From Paracoccaceae bacterium (lineage in GTDB: Bacteria; Pseudomonadota; Alphaproteobacteria; Rhodobacterales; Rhodobacteraceae): a stretch of DNA of 64,000 nucleotides. The position numbers and the translations under genes are program-made. The notes under the pieces were generated by a model. It was given only the letters and a program-made list of their open reading frames with translations, was not told the DNA's origin and did not search any database. The stretch covers positions 1 through 64,000 of the forward strand of contig CACGIS010000002.1 in NCBI GenBank assembly GCA_902573175.1, in the 5' to 3' direction. Numbering within the stretch: position 1 is the stretch's first letter; each line of letters begins with the position of its first letter. Of the stretch, positions 54,229 through 61,613 are shown in pieces.

Positions 54229-54900
54229 ATGCCCTACGAGCCAATAAAACTACCCGATCGTGTTCAATTACCTGAAGATGAGGCTATTCAACAATCCAAA
54301 ATCTTTTTCGAGTATATGTGTAAACGTCACTCAGTTAGAGACTTCAGTAGCAACCCAATTCCAAAAAAAATTATTGAAAATATTGTAGCTGCTGCCGGTC
54401 GGGCTCCCTCTGGAGCCAATCAACAGCCGTGGCACTTTGTTGCTATTAAGGATTTAGGAATGAAGAAAAGGATCCGGGAGGCAGCCGAAAAAGAGGAGCA
54501 AAATTTTTACACTGGTGGAGCAAGTGACGAGTGGATTTCTGCTTTAGAACCTATTGGAACTGGAATATCAAAACCTCACTTAACAGATGCTCCCTGGCTT
54601 ATTGTTGTATTCGCTGAGCGGTACGGGAAAAAAACTGATGGTTCACGGCGCAAAAATTATTACGTCCCTGAAAGTGTAGGAATAGCAATGGGATTTCTTA
54701 TTGCTGCAATTCACAACGCCGGATTGGTATGTCTTGAACATACACCCAATCCAATGAAATTTTTAAATGACTTGTGTGGAAGGCCAGAGAACGAAAAACC
54801 AATTATGATACTACCGGTTGGCAATCCAAGCGAAGATGCAAATATTCCAAAAGCGGCAAAATTGAAGAAACCTCTAAATGAGATTTTGACAGTTTTTTAA
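54229..54900 (+). CDS. Iodotyrosine-deiodinase-like nitroreductase-fold flavoprotein
   Basis: A 223-residue FMN-dependent nitroreductase-fold protein. RHSVRDFS (FMN phosphate binding), APSGANQQPWHF and GLVCLEHTPNPMKFLNDLCGRPENEKP match mammalian iodotyrosine deiodinase (IYD) closely from memory. The EEQNF segment aligns with the substrate lid of IYD, but one or more of the lid residues that contact iodotyrosine (Tyr/Lys) seem changed, so the halogenated or phenolic substrate may differ. Possible alternatives are other nitroreductases or BluB. ATG 54229 preferred over GTG 54214 because AGAG lies 8 nt before it. Confidence 0.85.
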   Translation: MPYEPIKLPDRVQLPEDEAIQQSKIFFEYMCKRHSVRDFSSNPIPKKIIENIVAAAGRAPSGANQQPWHFVAIKDLGMKKRIREAAEKEEQNFYTGGASDEWISALEPIGTGISKPHLTDAPWLIVVFAERYGKKTDGSRRKNYYVPESVGIAMGFLIAAIHNAGLVCLEHTPNPMKFLNDLCGRPENEKPIMILPVGNPSEDANIPKAAKLKKPLNEILTVF

Positions 54901-54979
54901 TTTATGGAATATTTGGTTTGAATATATATAAAAAAAATGTTTCTGGGTTTTGATATATCTGTTGTTTTAAAAAGGATAG

Positions 54980-55459
54980 GTGAAAGTTAAGATGGTGCAG
55001 CCTAAAATGAAAGTTGTGCTAGTCGAACCGGAAATACCATTTAATACTGGTTCAATTGGTAGAACTTGCGTAGCCCTTGATTTGGAACTGATCTTAATTG
55101 GCCAACTAGGTTTTTCCTTGGATTCATCTTCGGTAGCTCGATCGGGAACCCGCTACTGGCAATTTGTTGAAATTAGCCTTTATGATAGTTGGAATAGGTT
55201 TCTTCTAGAACGCTCACCGCTTGCCGAACAACTTTATTTGTTTGAAGAAGATGGATTAGAAAGCTTTTACATGCCAAATTATCATCCAGAGGCATTTTTA
55301 GTATTTGGTTGTGAGTCCAAAGGGCTTCCAAAATCAATTCGCGAAAGTATGAAAGATAGAATTTTTTCACTTCCAATGAAAAATGAAGCTGTCAAATCCC
55401 TTAATTTGGCAAATACTGCAACGGCAGTAGTCTACCAAGCAATGCGAGATTATTTGTAA
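54980..55459 (+). CDS. trmL: tRNA (cytidine/uridine-2'-O-)-methyltransferase TrmL
   Basis: A 159-residue SpoU-class methyltransferase modifying the wobble nucleotide of tRNA-Leu. Motif 1 PEIPFNTGSIGRTCVA, motif 2 LVFGCESKGLP and motif 3 SLNLANTATAVVYQ form the SAM-binding deep knot. Starts at GTG 54980, or ATG 54992 four codons later. Confidence 0.93.
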   Translation: MKVKMVQPKMKVVLVEPEIPFNTGSIGRTCVALDLELILIGQLGFSLDSSSVARSGTRYWQFVEISLYDSWNRFLLERSPLAEQLYLFEEDGLESFYMPNYHPEAFLVFGCESKGLPKSIRESMKDRIFSLPMKNEAVKSLNLANTATAVVYQAMRDYL

Positions 55460-55677
55460 AAATAAAATTGGTTATTGAATTAATTGATTGTCTAGGGATG
55501 AGTTCGCGAATTTAGCCAAATCCAAGATTAGCCTAATCACATAAAGTTGGTGTAATAAGCCTTCTGAGATCAATTAAAAATAATTTTTCTACTGAAACAG
55601 CTTGCTTATGAAAAGATGATAAAAATCTAAGTTGGCATGAAAAATGCCTATATCACTCTATTAACCCCGCGGGTACT

Positions 55678-55729
55678 GGGTCTCTAATAGCTTTTTCCTC
55701 CCTGTTGAGCCGATTAGAGACCCTTTTTT
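55678..55729 (+). ncRNA. Terminator-hairpin with CCTCCC loop, candidate sRNA 3' end
   Basis: 11-bp perfect stem GGGTCTCTAAT/ATTAGAGACCC (55678-55688 with 55713-55723) and T6 tail. The 24-nt loop contains TTTCCTCCCTGTTGA (55694-55708), identical in 15 of 15 bases to 3975-3989. It has no gene directly upstream on this strand within 200 nt (trmL ends at 55459), so a free-standing sRNA is plausible. As a terminator it is confident; as an sRNA it is inferred. Confidence 0.6.
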
Positions 55730-55776
55730 GTAAAGTCTTTAGGAACTTAAATTAAGAAAATTACCATGAATTAGCT

Positions 55777-55853
55777 GTATACAAATGGACACTGGCGTAA
55801 GTCGTTATTTTTGAACACTAATTAAAGTATACCATTGTATTTGTTGACTTTTT
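55777..55853 (+). promoter_or_regulatory. Two-box regulatory element A upstream of small-protein gene
   Basis: GTATACAAATGGACAC (55777-55792), 31-nt non-conserved spacer, then a second conserved block beginning AAAGTATACCATTG (55824-55853) and ending in TTGACTTTTT with a -35-like TTGACT at 55844-55849. A TATGTT -10-like hexamer at 55866-55871 would place the transcription start near the ATG at 55878. The same arrangement, with the same 31-nt spacer, occurs inverted at 56570-56646. Confidence 0.65.
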
Positions 55854-55877
55854 TAGAAAAAAATTTATGTTTCAATT

Positions 55878-56066
55878 ATGGCAAATGAATGTAAAAAGTG
55901 TAACGTCGTCCATAGTTCTTTAGCAGATCGATGCTTTAGTTGCGGGGAGACGTTTAAAAGATTGAAAATCTCTCGAACAAGTTATGGTTTACCAACGTTG
56001 TTGGCTACGACTTTCTTGTCGCTAAGCGTAGTAATTATGAACGTTAATGTAGTTTTTGGGGGCTAA
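55878..56066 (+). CDS. 62-residue zinc-ribbon membrane protein
   Basis: An N-terminal zinc ribbon (CKKC...CFSC, residues 5-22) is joined to one C-terminal TM helix (LPTLLATTFLSLSVVIMNV). No Shine-Dalgarno precedes ATG 55878 and the -10-like site is only 7 nt away, so a leaderless mRNA is possible. Followed 1 nt later by a second small membrane gene. Function unknown. Confidence 0.65.
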   Translation: MANECKKCNVVHSSLADRCFSCGETFKRLKISRTSYGLPTLLATTFLSLSVVIMNVNVVFGG

Positions 56067-56067
56067 A

Positions 56068-56211
56068 ATGGTAACTTGGAAGCAAATTTTTGGCCCTAAT
56101 TTTAGTGTAGCACAGATCGAAGCTTTATTGATGATCGGAGCTTTTGGCGCTATATTTTCAGCTATTTTTGTCTTACTTTACCTATACAATCAGTTAGCTG
56201 ACGATTTATAA
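56068..56211 (+). CDS. 47-residue single-span membrane protein
   Basis: ORF MVTWKQIFGPNFSVAQIEA... with a TM helix at residues 20-41. ATG 56068 with GGGG 7 nt upstream, inside the end of the previous gene. The last codons and stop are duplicated in a tandem repeat. Likely to act with the zinc-ribbon protein. Confidence 0.6.
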   Translation: MVTWKQIFGPNFSVAQIEALLMIGAFGAIFSAIFVLLYLYNQLADDL

Positions 56212-56233
56212 AATTAGCTGACGATTTATAAAA
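56194..56233 (+). repeat. Perfect 20-bp tandem duplication (2 copies)
   Basis: The unit TTAGCTGACGATTTATAAAA occurs twice in exact tandem (56194-56213 and 56214-56233), spanning the stop codon region of the 47-residue gene. Two identical copies indicate a recent slippage or duplication. Confidence 0.95.
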
Positions 56234-56244
56234 TTTTAAACTTT

Positions 56245-56502
56245 TTAACCGCTTACGTAAACGGCTTCAGTTTGTGGTCGGTACCAATTTTTCTGGTTGT
56301 GGAGGCGACCTAATAAGTCGCGTAGTTCAGCAACTTCTTGTCTAATTTCTCTATAAGCACAGATGTCCGTTGTATTCTCTGCAGTGTCTTCGGCCAGCAA
56401 GCTCATTGCGGATGACCTTCGTGCTATAACTGAATTTATAGCGTCTTCTATAAGATCGATGTCACGTAAGCCCAAGTTAAATTCAGTATTTGGTTTCGAC
56501 AT
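56245..56502 (-). CDS. 85-residue hypothetical helical protein
   Basis: ORF from ATG 56502 (AAGGAAGGA about 9 nt upstream). It has a predicted helix-rich core (LIEDAINSVIARRSSAMSLL, YREIRQEVAELRDLLGRL), resembling small coiled-coil proteins. Lies directly behind regulatory element B. Family not recognised. The in-frame Met 11 codons earlier lacks RBS support. Confidence 0.65.
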   Translation of the reverse strand: MSKPNTEFNLGLRDIDLIEDAINSVIARRSSAMSLLAEDTAENTTDICAYREIRQEVAELRDLLGRLHNQKNWYRPQTEAVYVSG

Positions 56503-56569
56503 GCTGTCATCCTTCCTACTAATCACTAATTCCACTTTTCATACTTAAAAAAATAAAGAGCATAACGAT

Positions 56570-56646
56570 AAAAAGTCAACAAATACAATAGTATACTTTA
56601 TTTTATCAATAAAATTAATAGGTTAATTTTGTGTCCATTTGTATAC
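56570..56646 (-). promoter_or_regulatory. Two-box regulatory element B upstream of small-protein gene
   Basis: Minus strand copy of element A. GTATACAAATGGACAC (56646-56631), a spacer of exactly 31 nt (56630-56600), then a block beginning AAAGTATACTATTG (56599-56570) and ending TTGACTTTTT. Conserved blocks are identical to A apart from one base; the spacers are not similar. It drives the gene at 56245-56502. Confidence 0.65.
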
Positions 56647-56670
56647 TTTTAGTTTAAGTGCTTCGACCAC

Positions 56671-57093
56671 TTAACCGACTCGCTTTGGTGGCTGAGGATT
56701 ATTCGCGGGATTTGAGTCTATCACGTTTATTTCAATTATATCCTTACCACTATCGAGATCTTTCAGGCGCTTCTCAATCGAAAAGGCTAGCTCTTTACTA
56801 TAGACTTGATTGTCACCTTCATAAAAAGCAAAAGACTTTAAATGCTTTGCCTTTTTTTCCGGGTTATCAATAGTAGACTTAGTCCAATGATACAATTCAT
56901 ACTGTTCGATACCCTCTCTTTCTGCTTCTTCACAATATTCTGCGAATGCGTCAAAAGTACAAACAAGTCTGGCGTTATTGTCAGAAGCTATTTTGTTGAT
57001 CTCTTTAGATAGCCCTAAATCATTAACGCTGCGAAGATCTTCTGATAGCTGTTCTGAAACTTTTATCCTGATTTGATAGAGCCAGTCAGACAT
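56671..57093 (-). CDS. 140-residue hypothetical protein
   Basis: Soluble protein (LYQIRIKVSEQLSEDLRSV; CTFDAFAEYCEEAEREGIEQYELYHWTK) with acidic helices and no membrane segment. RBS GGAGAAAAGGA precedes ATG 57093. Family not recognised. Divergent from the SbmA/BacA gene. Confidence 0.65.
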   Translation of the reverse strand: MSDWLYQIRIKVSEQLSEDLRSVNDLGLSKEINKIASDNNARLVCTFDAFAEYCEEAEREGIEQYELYHWTKSTIDNPEKKAKHLKSFAFYEGDNQVYSKELAFSIEKRLKDLDSGKDIIEINVIDSNPANNPQPPKRVG

Positions 57094-57213
57094 TGTGGAT
57101 CCTTTTCTCCATTAGTTAGAAATTTTATCTAGAAATTATTGTGATAAGACTAAATTTAGTGAAGAATAAGATATTTCAACCTATTCATCTTAACTAAGCA
57201 GGAATTTTTAAAT

Positions 57214-58461
57214 ATGTTTCAATCGTTTTTCCCGCAGCCCAAATTATTTTTCTCGTCATTGGCTCTATGGAGCGGGGTATTAATTCTAGTTTGGTATTCT
57301 TTTGGTAAAACGATAGGAGAGTCTCTTGGTTTTGATCTGACTGAAACTGAGACGGTAATTGGCCTAGGTCACTTTATTACTTCAGAGTTTTTATGGTTTG
57401 ATACATTTTTTGCTTTCGGTGCGCTGGCGTTTTTCTTTGTGTGGCGCTCCCGTAGCCCACATGAGTGGCAGGTTTGGTCGGTTTTGGGCTCTGCACTGCT
57501 GATTTATTTATCATATGCGTCAGTTCAGGTGTCAGTTGTAATAAATGCTTGGTACGGACCTTTTTACAATGATATTCAAACAGCTCTGACAGGCGATGGG
57601 GGAATTACGGCAGGCGATTTATACGGACATTTTCTAGTATTTTGTACTATCGCTTTTCCTTATATTTTATTTATCATTTTAAATAGGTTTTTTACGGCTC
57701 ACTATATATTCCGTTGGCGTACCGCTATGAACAATTATTATGTTGAAAGGTGGAAGCAGGTTCGCAACATCGAGGGAGCATCACAACGTATTCAAGAAGA
57801 CACAATGCGATTTGCTGCCATTATGGAGGGCCTTGGGGTTGCGTTTGTCGACTCGATTATGACTTTGATTGCTTTCTTGCCAGTTTTAGCGGCTCTCTCA
57901 GTTCATGTTGAGACTTTGCCAATATTGGGAGCCATACCTTATCCATTGGTCTTTTTATCTATCGTATGGTCTCTTTTCGGAACCTTGGTGCTTATACTAG
58001 CTGGAATTAAGTTGCCGGGATTGGAGTTTAAAAATCAACGGGTCGAAGCGGCATTTCGAAAGGAGTTAGTTCTCGGTGAAGAAGATGAACAGAGTGCTAA
58101 TCCTGGAACTCTGAGTGATCTTTTTTCAAATGTTCGCCGTAATTATTTTAGAATTTATTGGCATTATACATATTTCAATCTTTTTAGGTATATGTATATT
58201 CAGGCCGATAATGTTGTTGCATATATATTCTTAGTGCCAACAATTGTATCAGGGCGTATAACTCTCGGTATAATGAACCAAATTTTGAGGGCTTTTGGGC
58301 AGGTTGCCTCCTCATTTCAATTCTTGGTATCGTCGTGGACAACCATCATTGAGCTTATATCAATATACAAAAGGCTTCAGGCTTTTGAAGCTGCTATCAG
58401 TGATCAACCTCTTCCCAAAATTGATCAAGAATTTATTGAATCAGGATCACAGGAGACTTAA
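57214..58461 (+). CDS. sbmA: SbmA/BacA-family peptide transporter
   Basis: A 415-residue, eight-span transporter of the SbmA/BacA family (SLTD fold), taking up antimicrobial peptides, microcins and, in rhizobia, needed for symbiosis. SYASVQVSVVINAWYGPFYNDIQTAL and WRTAMNNYYVERW are diagnostic; there is no ATPase domain, and the family uses proton motive force. ATG 57214 after GCAGGA. Confidence 0.93.
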   Translation: MFQSFFPQPKLFFSSLALWSGVLILVWYSFGKTIGESLGFDLTETETVIGLGHFITSEFLWFDTFFAFGALAFFFVWRSRSPHEWQVWSVLGSALLIYLSYASVQVSVVINAWYGPFYNDIQTALTGDGGITAGDLYGHFLVFCTIAFPYILFIILNRFFTAHYIFRWRTAMNNYYVERWKQVRNIEGASQRIQEDTMRFAAIMEGLGVAFVDSIMTLIAFLPVLAALSVHVETLPILGAIPYPLVFLSIVWSLFGTLVLILAGIKLPGLEFKNQRVEAAFRKELVLGEEDEQSANPGTLSDLFSNVRRNYFRIYWHYTYFNLFRYMYIQADNVVAYIFLVPTIVSGRITLGIMNQILRAFGQVASSFQFLVSSWTTIIELISIYKRLQAFEAAISDQPLPKIDQEFIESGSQET

Positions 58462-58514
58462 TCTAAAGTGAAGTCAAATAAATTTGATGATCGGTATAGA
58501 CTTTGGAGAATGTA

Positions 58515-58793
58515 GTGTATTGCAGAGTAGTACATATAAAAGCTTTGTCTGAGTTGCAGATGAAAATGCTTATTGCCTACGTCGAAACAACTATGTTTCC
58601 GCGAAATTTAGGAGCTGGACAACTTTCTGGCGAAGTTTTTTCTATTAGCCAGACTGAGGTATTCACGGTGTCGCGATTCAATGACAAAGCAGCCGCGGAT
58701 AAAATAATGGGTCTGATGAAGGATGAATTGAAAGAGATAGCAAAAGGCAGCAAAATGACAGTTCTAGAGGGCCCTCTTTTAATAGAAGGTTAG
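58515..58793 (+). CDS. Small ferredoxin-like hypothetical protein
   Basis: A 92-residue protein starting at GTG 58515, chosen because GGAG (58505-58508) lies 6 nt upstream; TTG 58503 is an alternative. Pattern of beta strand, two helices and strands (VVYCRVVHIKALSE, EVFTVSRFNDKAAADKIM), similar to the small alpha/beta proteins at 4175, 19710, 28409 and 36802. Lies 53 nt after sbmA. Function unknown. Confidence 0.6.
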   Translation: MYCRVVHIKALSELQMKMLIAYVETTMFPRNLGAGQLSGEVFSISQTEVFTVSRFNDKAAADKIMGLMKDELKEIAKGSKMTVLEGPLLIEG

Positions 58794-58822
58794 ATGAGTA
58801 TCGAAAGTAAGTGATTTAAATC

Positions 58823-59233
58823 TCAGAAACGAATACCGTCTGTCTTTGTGTTAAAAAACCTAGCATCCTTAAGCTTGGCGCCTTTAAGACTGGCTCCACT
58901 TAAATTTGCGTCTCCTAGATTAGTGTAACACAAAATAGCGTTATCAAGAATTGCATTTGCAAATTAGCACCACGAAGTCTGACATTACTTAAATCCGCGC
59001 GAGTTAAGTTAGCACCCTTAAATCTGCATATTCCATATTTGCGCGATAAAGGTTCGCACTGCTGAGATCTGCTTTTCTAAGATTAGCTTTTTCTAACCAC
59101 ACATTATTGAGATCACAATTCACACATGAATTTGTATTCAAAAGCTGATCTTACTCATCGCCCCCGCATAAATTGATGTCCCCGATGAAACCAAAGCCAA
59201 AACAAAAAATATTTTCTTAATATTATACTCCAT
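58823..59233 (-). pseudogene. Secreted pentapeptide-repeat protein with three frameshifts
   Basis: The minus strand begins ATG GAG TAT AAT... encoding a signal peptide (KKIFFVLALVSSGTSIYAGA). The pentapeptide pattern A(N/D)Lxx then continues in different frames, for example KANLRKADLSSANLYRANM, then NLTRADLSN, then GDANLSGASLKGAKLKDA to a stop at 58823. Each break is cured by one extra base in a short homopolymer: the AA of GTAAGATC near 59151, the GGG near 59016, and the AAA of TTGCAAATGC near 58960. Intact neighbours argue against a generally poor sequence, but a local sequencing error cannot be excluded. Confidence 0.8.
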
Positions 59234-59411
59234 TGAGCCAACTTTATCCAGTTTTCTATCCATCTATAGTTAACCCCTACGTCAGAAAAAATGAGGATCT
59301 AAAGATATATATCCAAAACTTTGTGTTGGTTACCTAACGTTTTAATAATTTATGCTATGATACACTTTTTACAATGTTTAAGGTTGTGATCATCAACAGT
59401 GAGGAAAAAAT

Positions 59412-59765
59412 ATGGATCAAAATTTGAGAGCAAGTATTCAATCGAGTACGTTTTATTATTTTACGATAACGATGACCCTAACGACAATAAGTCAGTTGAC
59501 AACAATGTCTGTGATTGTCTTTGCTGACATAGCTGGCAAAGAAAATGTTGTTGCAGCGTCTGTGATTGGACCCGCCCTTCTCGGAGCATTTGGAATTATT
59601 AGACTGCTAACAAATATGACTTATATTGTGGCCGATATGGATAAAGATATGAAGGCGACAAAATATGGGGCAAGCGTATCTGGAATACCATTTCCAATAC
59701 TTAAGGTAGTATTTGCTGCCATCTTTGTCATTATCGCATTAGTGCAATTATCTGCAATTTACTAA
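59412..59765 (+). CDS. Three-span membrane protein (family A of two)
   Basis: A 117-residue protein with three hydrophobic segments (ISQLTTMSVIVFADIAG, VVAASVIGPALLGAFGI, LKVVFAAIFVIIALVQLSAIY). GAGGA RBS. Its C-terminal helix resembles that of the protein at 52829, suggesting a diverged paralogue. Function unknown. Confidence 0.6.
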   Translation: MDQNLRASIQSSTFYYFTITMTLTTISQLTTMSVIVFADIAGKENVVAASVIGPALLGAFGIIRLLTNMTYIVADMDKDMKATKYGASVSGIPFPILKVVFAAIFVIIALVQLSAIY

Positions 59766-59771
59766 TAAAAT

Positions 59772-59809
59772 TTGCCAAAAGGGCATTTAATTAATGGACC
59801 TTTTGGCAA
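59772..59809. repeat. Perfect 11-bp inverted repeat between convergent genes
   Basis: TTGCCAAAAGG (59772-59782) and CCTTTTGGCAA (59799-59809), 16-nt loop. Likely a weak bidirectional terminator; no long T run. Confidence 0.6.
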
Positions 59810-59819
59810 CTAAGCAATA

Positions 59820-60197
59820 CTAATTACGTTTCGCGTAAAATCCAGCACTAATGACTAAAAATATCAACGCTTGATAAAAAAATGGGTTATTTCCAATAGG
59901 ATTCCCACTGCTGAAAACTAGGTAGAGCCCACCTATTGCAAATATTGCCCAGCCGATTGCATGTATTATCATAAATTCCGAAATATTTTCTAAGCTAATG
60001 TACTTCCTTGTAGCAATAAGAACGTATGCTATTACCAGCAAGGCTAGCCCGGTATTTTGTAATTGAGCGCTTGCGAGGTCTGAAATTAAATCTACAGGTA
60101 CTGTCATTACTGACCAATACGAATTAGGCGCTAGAAAAAACCAAAGACCATAAATAACGCCAACTGCAGGCGTAAAAAGCATCATTTTTTGTTGCAT
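59820..60197 (-). CDS. Four-span membrane protein
   Basis: A 125-residue protein with four TM helices (LFTPAVGVIYGLWFFLAP, GLALLVIAYVLIATR, FMIIHAIGWAIFAIGGLYLVF, FYQALIFLVISAGFY). GGAG RBS. DUF4345/DoxX-like topology is possible. Function unknown. Confidence 0.6.
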   Translation of the reverse strand: MQQKMMLFTPAVGVIYGLWFFLAPNSYWSVMTVPVDLISDLASAQLQNTGLALLVIAYVLIATRKYISLENISEFMIIHAIGWAIFAIGGLYLVFSSGNPIGNNPFFYQALIFLVISAGFYAKRN

Positions 60198-60281
60198 AGC
60201 TAATCTCCACTTATTGATAAGAAGAAATTACCATAGAATTTAGTTTTTCACATAAAAATAATCTTAACTAACATTGACTCG

Positions 60282-61565
60282 CTATGCAGCTTCGCCTGGC
60301 TCCACCCAAAATGATATATCCATTCTAACCTTATTTCCAATCAATGTTGCCTTAATTGAGCCAGGCAAACTGCTCAAAACGGCTTTTATCAGGTTAGTAT
60401 GGGGTGCACCTGTCTCAAAGTTTAATTTACTTTCCATTACTTTATTAAAGCGCGCTAAGTTTAAATCTTCTAAATTTCCAGTTGCAGTGGCTAGTATCAT
60501 GAATTGAACTTCTCTCATAGTTTGTGATTGCCTTCCTTCACTAATCTCAAACTTAAGCTCTTGAGGCTCATATGTCTCTTGGCAGTAAGAAATTAAATGA
60601 TGTAGCATTACTTTCAGGGAGCCTAGAGGAATACCGTATCCAACTTCTGATACTGAGCTCGTTTCCACCTCTACTTTGATACCTTTGTGATCAGAAAAAA
60701 GCTCATAAGTATATGCAAATTTTTCTAATATGTGGGTCAAATCTTGAAGTGTCAAAGTTGCTGTGTCGTTCGAAATATAATTTCCAGTTTCACTAATTTT
60801 CGACAAATTAATAGAAACATCAAGAATGCGATCTCGAATGTATTCAACTTGCAAGCGATTTTTCTTTTGATCTGTTGATTCCAACAATCCTTTGATTAAA
60901 TCCATTTGTGAAGTTAAGCTATATGCTGCTATTTTTAATTTTGTTTTTTCAGCCTCAGAACGTTCCTCGGCTTCGGCGACCAGATCATAAGAAGTTTTAT
61001 TTTTTTCGATAAGAGATTTATTTTGTTCAATTTCTTTAAGGTAAACATTTTCATACTGCTCAACCACATTGCGAATGGCAAAAATGAGAACAAAAGACAG
61101 TGTTAGGCATGAAAGATGTACCCCAATAATGCTTGAATAGATTTCACCATCCGGAAGAAAGGTTTCTGGTACCGAAAGTAGCAGAGCACTGGTCGCAATA
61201 ATCCCTGAGATAATAACAATAAGGCCAGTAAACTTAAAAGCCATTAACCCGCAGGCTAATATAAGAAAAACATCAACAAAAATGATCGAGCTATTTCTCA
61301 AGCCTGCAGAAATGAACAATGCCAAAAAAATCAATATCAACGAATAAAAACGGATTTGATTGGATTTTATCTTACCAAACCCGAGAAAGACAAAAAGCCC
61401 GTAACAGATTGTCAAAAATAGCTGATGGTAGGGTACAAAATCGAGAAATATATTTCTATAACCAACTATTATGAGAGCTGGAAATGCAACGATTGCGATG
61501 ACCCGTGCTGCTATTTTGAGACTTTGATCGAGTATCCCATCTAAATTTTGAATATTTGATTTCAT
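60282..61565 (-). CDS. Membrane protein with degenerate histidine-kinase-like core
   Basis: A 427-residue protein with about six N-terminal TM helices, a coiled-coil linker (ENVYLKEIEQNKSLIEKN) and a helical dimerisation-like region KLKIAAYSLTSQMDLIKGLL where kinases have an H-box. The phosphoacceptor His is absent, and no clear N-, G1- or G2-box of a HATPase was found in the C-terminal 150 residues, though GIPLGSLKVMLHHLISYC resembles an N-box lacking its Asn. It appears to be a pseudo-kinase or an unrelated sensor. No response regulator is adjacent. Confidence 0.6.
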   Translation of the reverse strand: MKSNIQNLDGILDQSLKIAARVIAIVAFPALIIVGYRNIFLDFVPYHQLFLTICYGLFVFLGFGKIKSNQIRFYSLILIFLALFISAGLRNSSIIFVDVFLILACGLMAFKFTGLIVIISGIIATSALLLSVPETFLPDGEIYSSIIGVHLSCLTLSFVLIFAIRNVVEQYENVYLKEIEQNKSLIEKNKTSYDLVAEAEERSEAEKTKLKIAAYSLTSQMDLIKGLLESTDQKKNRLQVEYIRDRILDVSINLSKISETGNYISNDTATLTLQDLTHILEKFAYTYELFSDHKGIKVEVETSSVSEVGYGIPLGSLKVMLHHLISYCQETYEPQELKFEISEGRQSQTMREVQFMILATATGNLEDLNLARFNKVMESKLNFETGAPHTNLIKAVLSSLPGSIKATLIGNKVRMDISFWVEPGEAA

Positions 61566-61613
61566 GATATCAGATTAATAGCTTTGCATGGATATTAAAG
61601 TAAATTAATCCTA

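Larger units (their letters stand above)
55460..55876. other. Intergenic region with regulatory and RNA signals
   Basis: No protein-coding ORF with an RBS was seen. It holds a short GGCAT/ATGCC hairpin near 55634, a CCCCGCGGG palindrome near 55666, the terminator/sRNA at 55678-55729, and the two-box element at 55777-55853. About 400 nt, unusually long for this genome. Confidence 0.6.
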
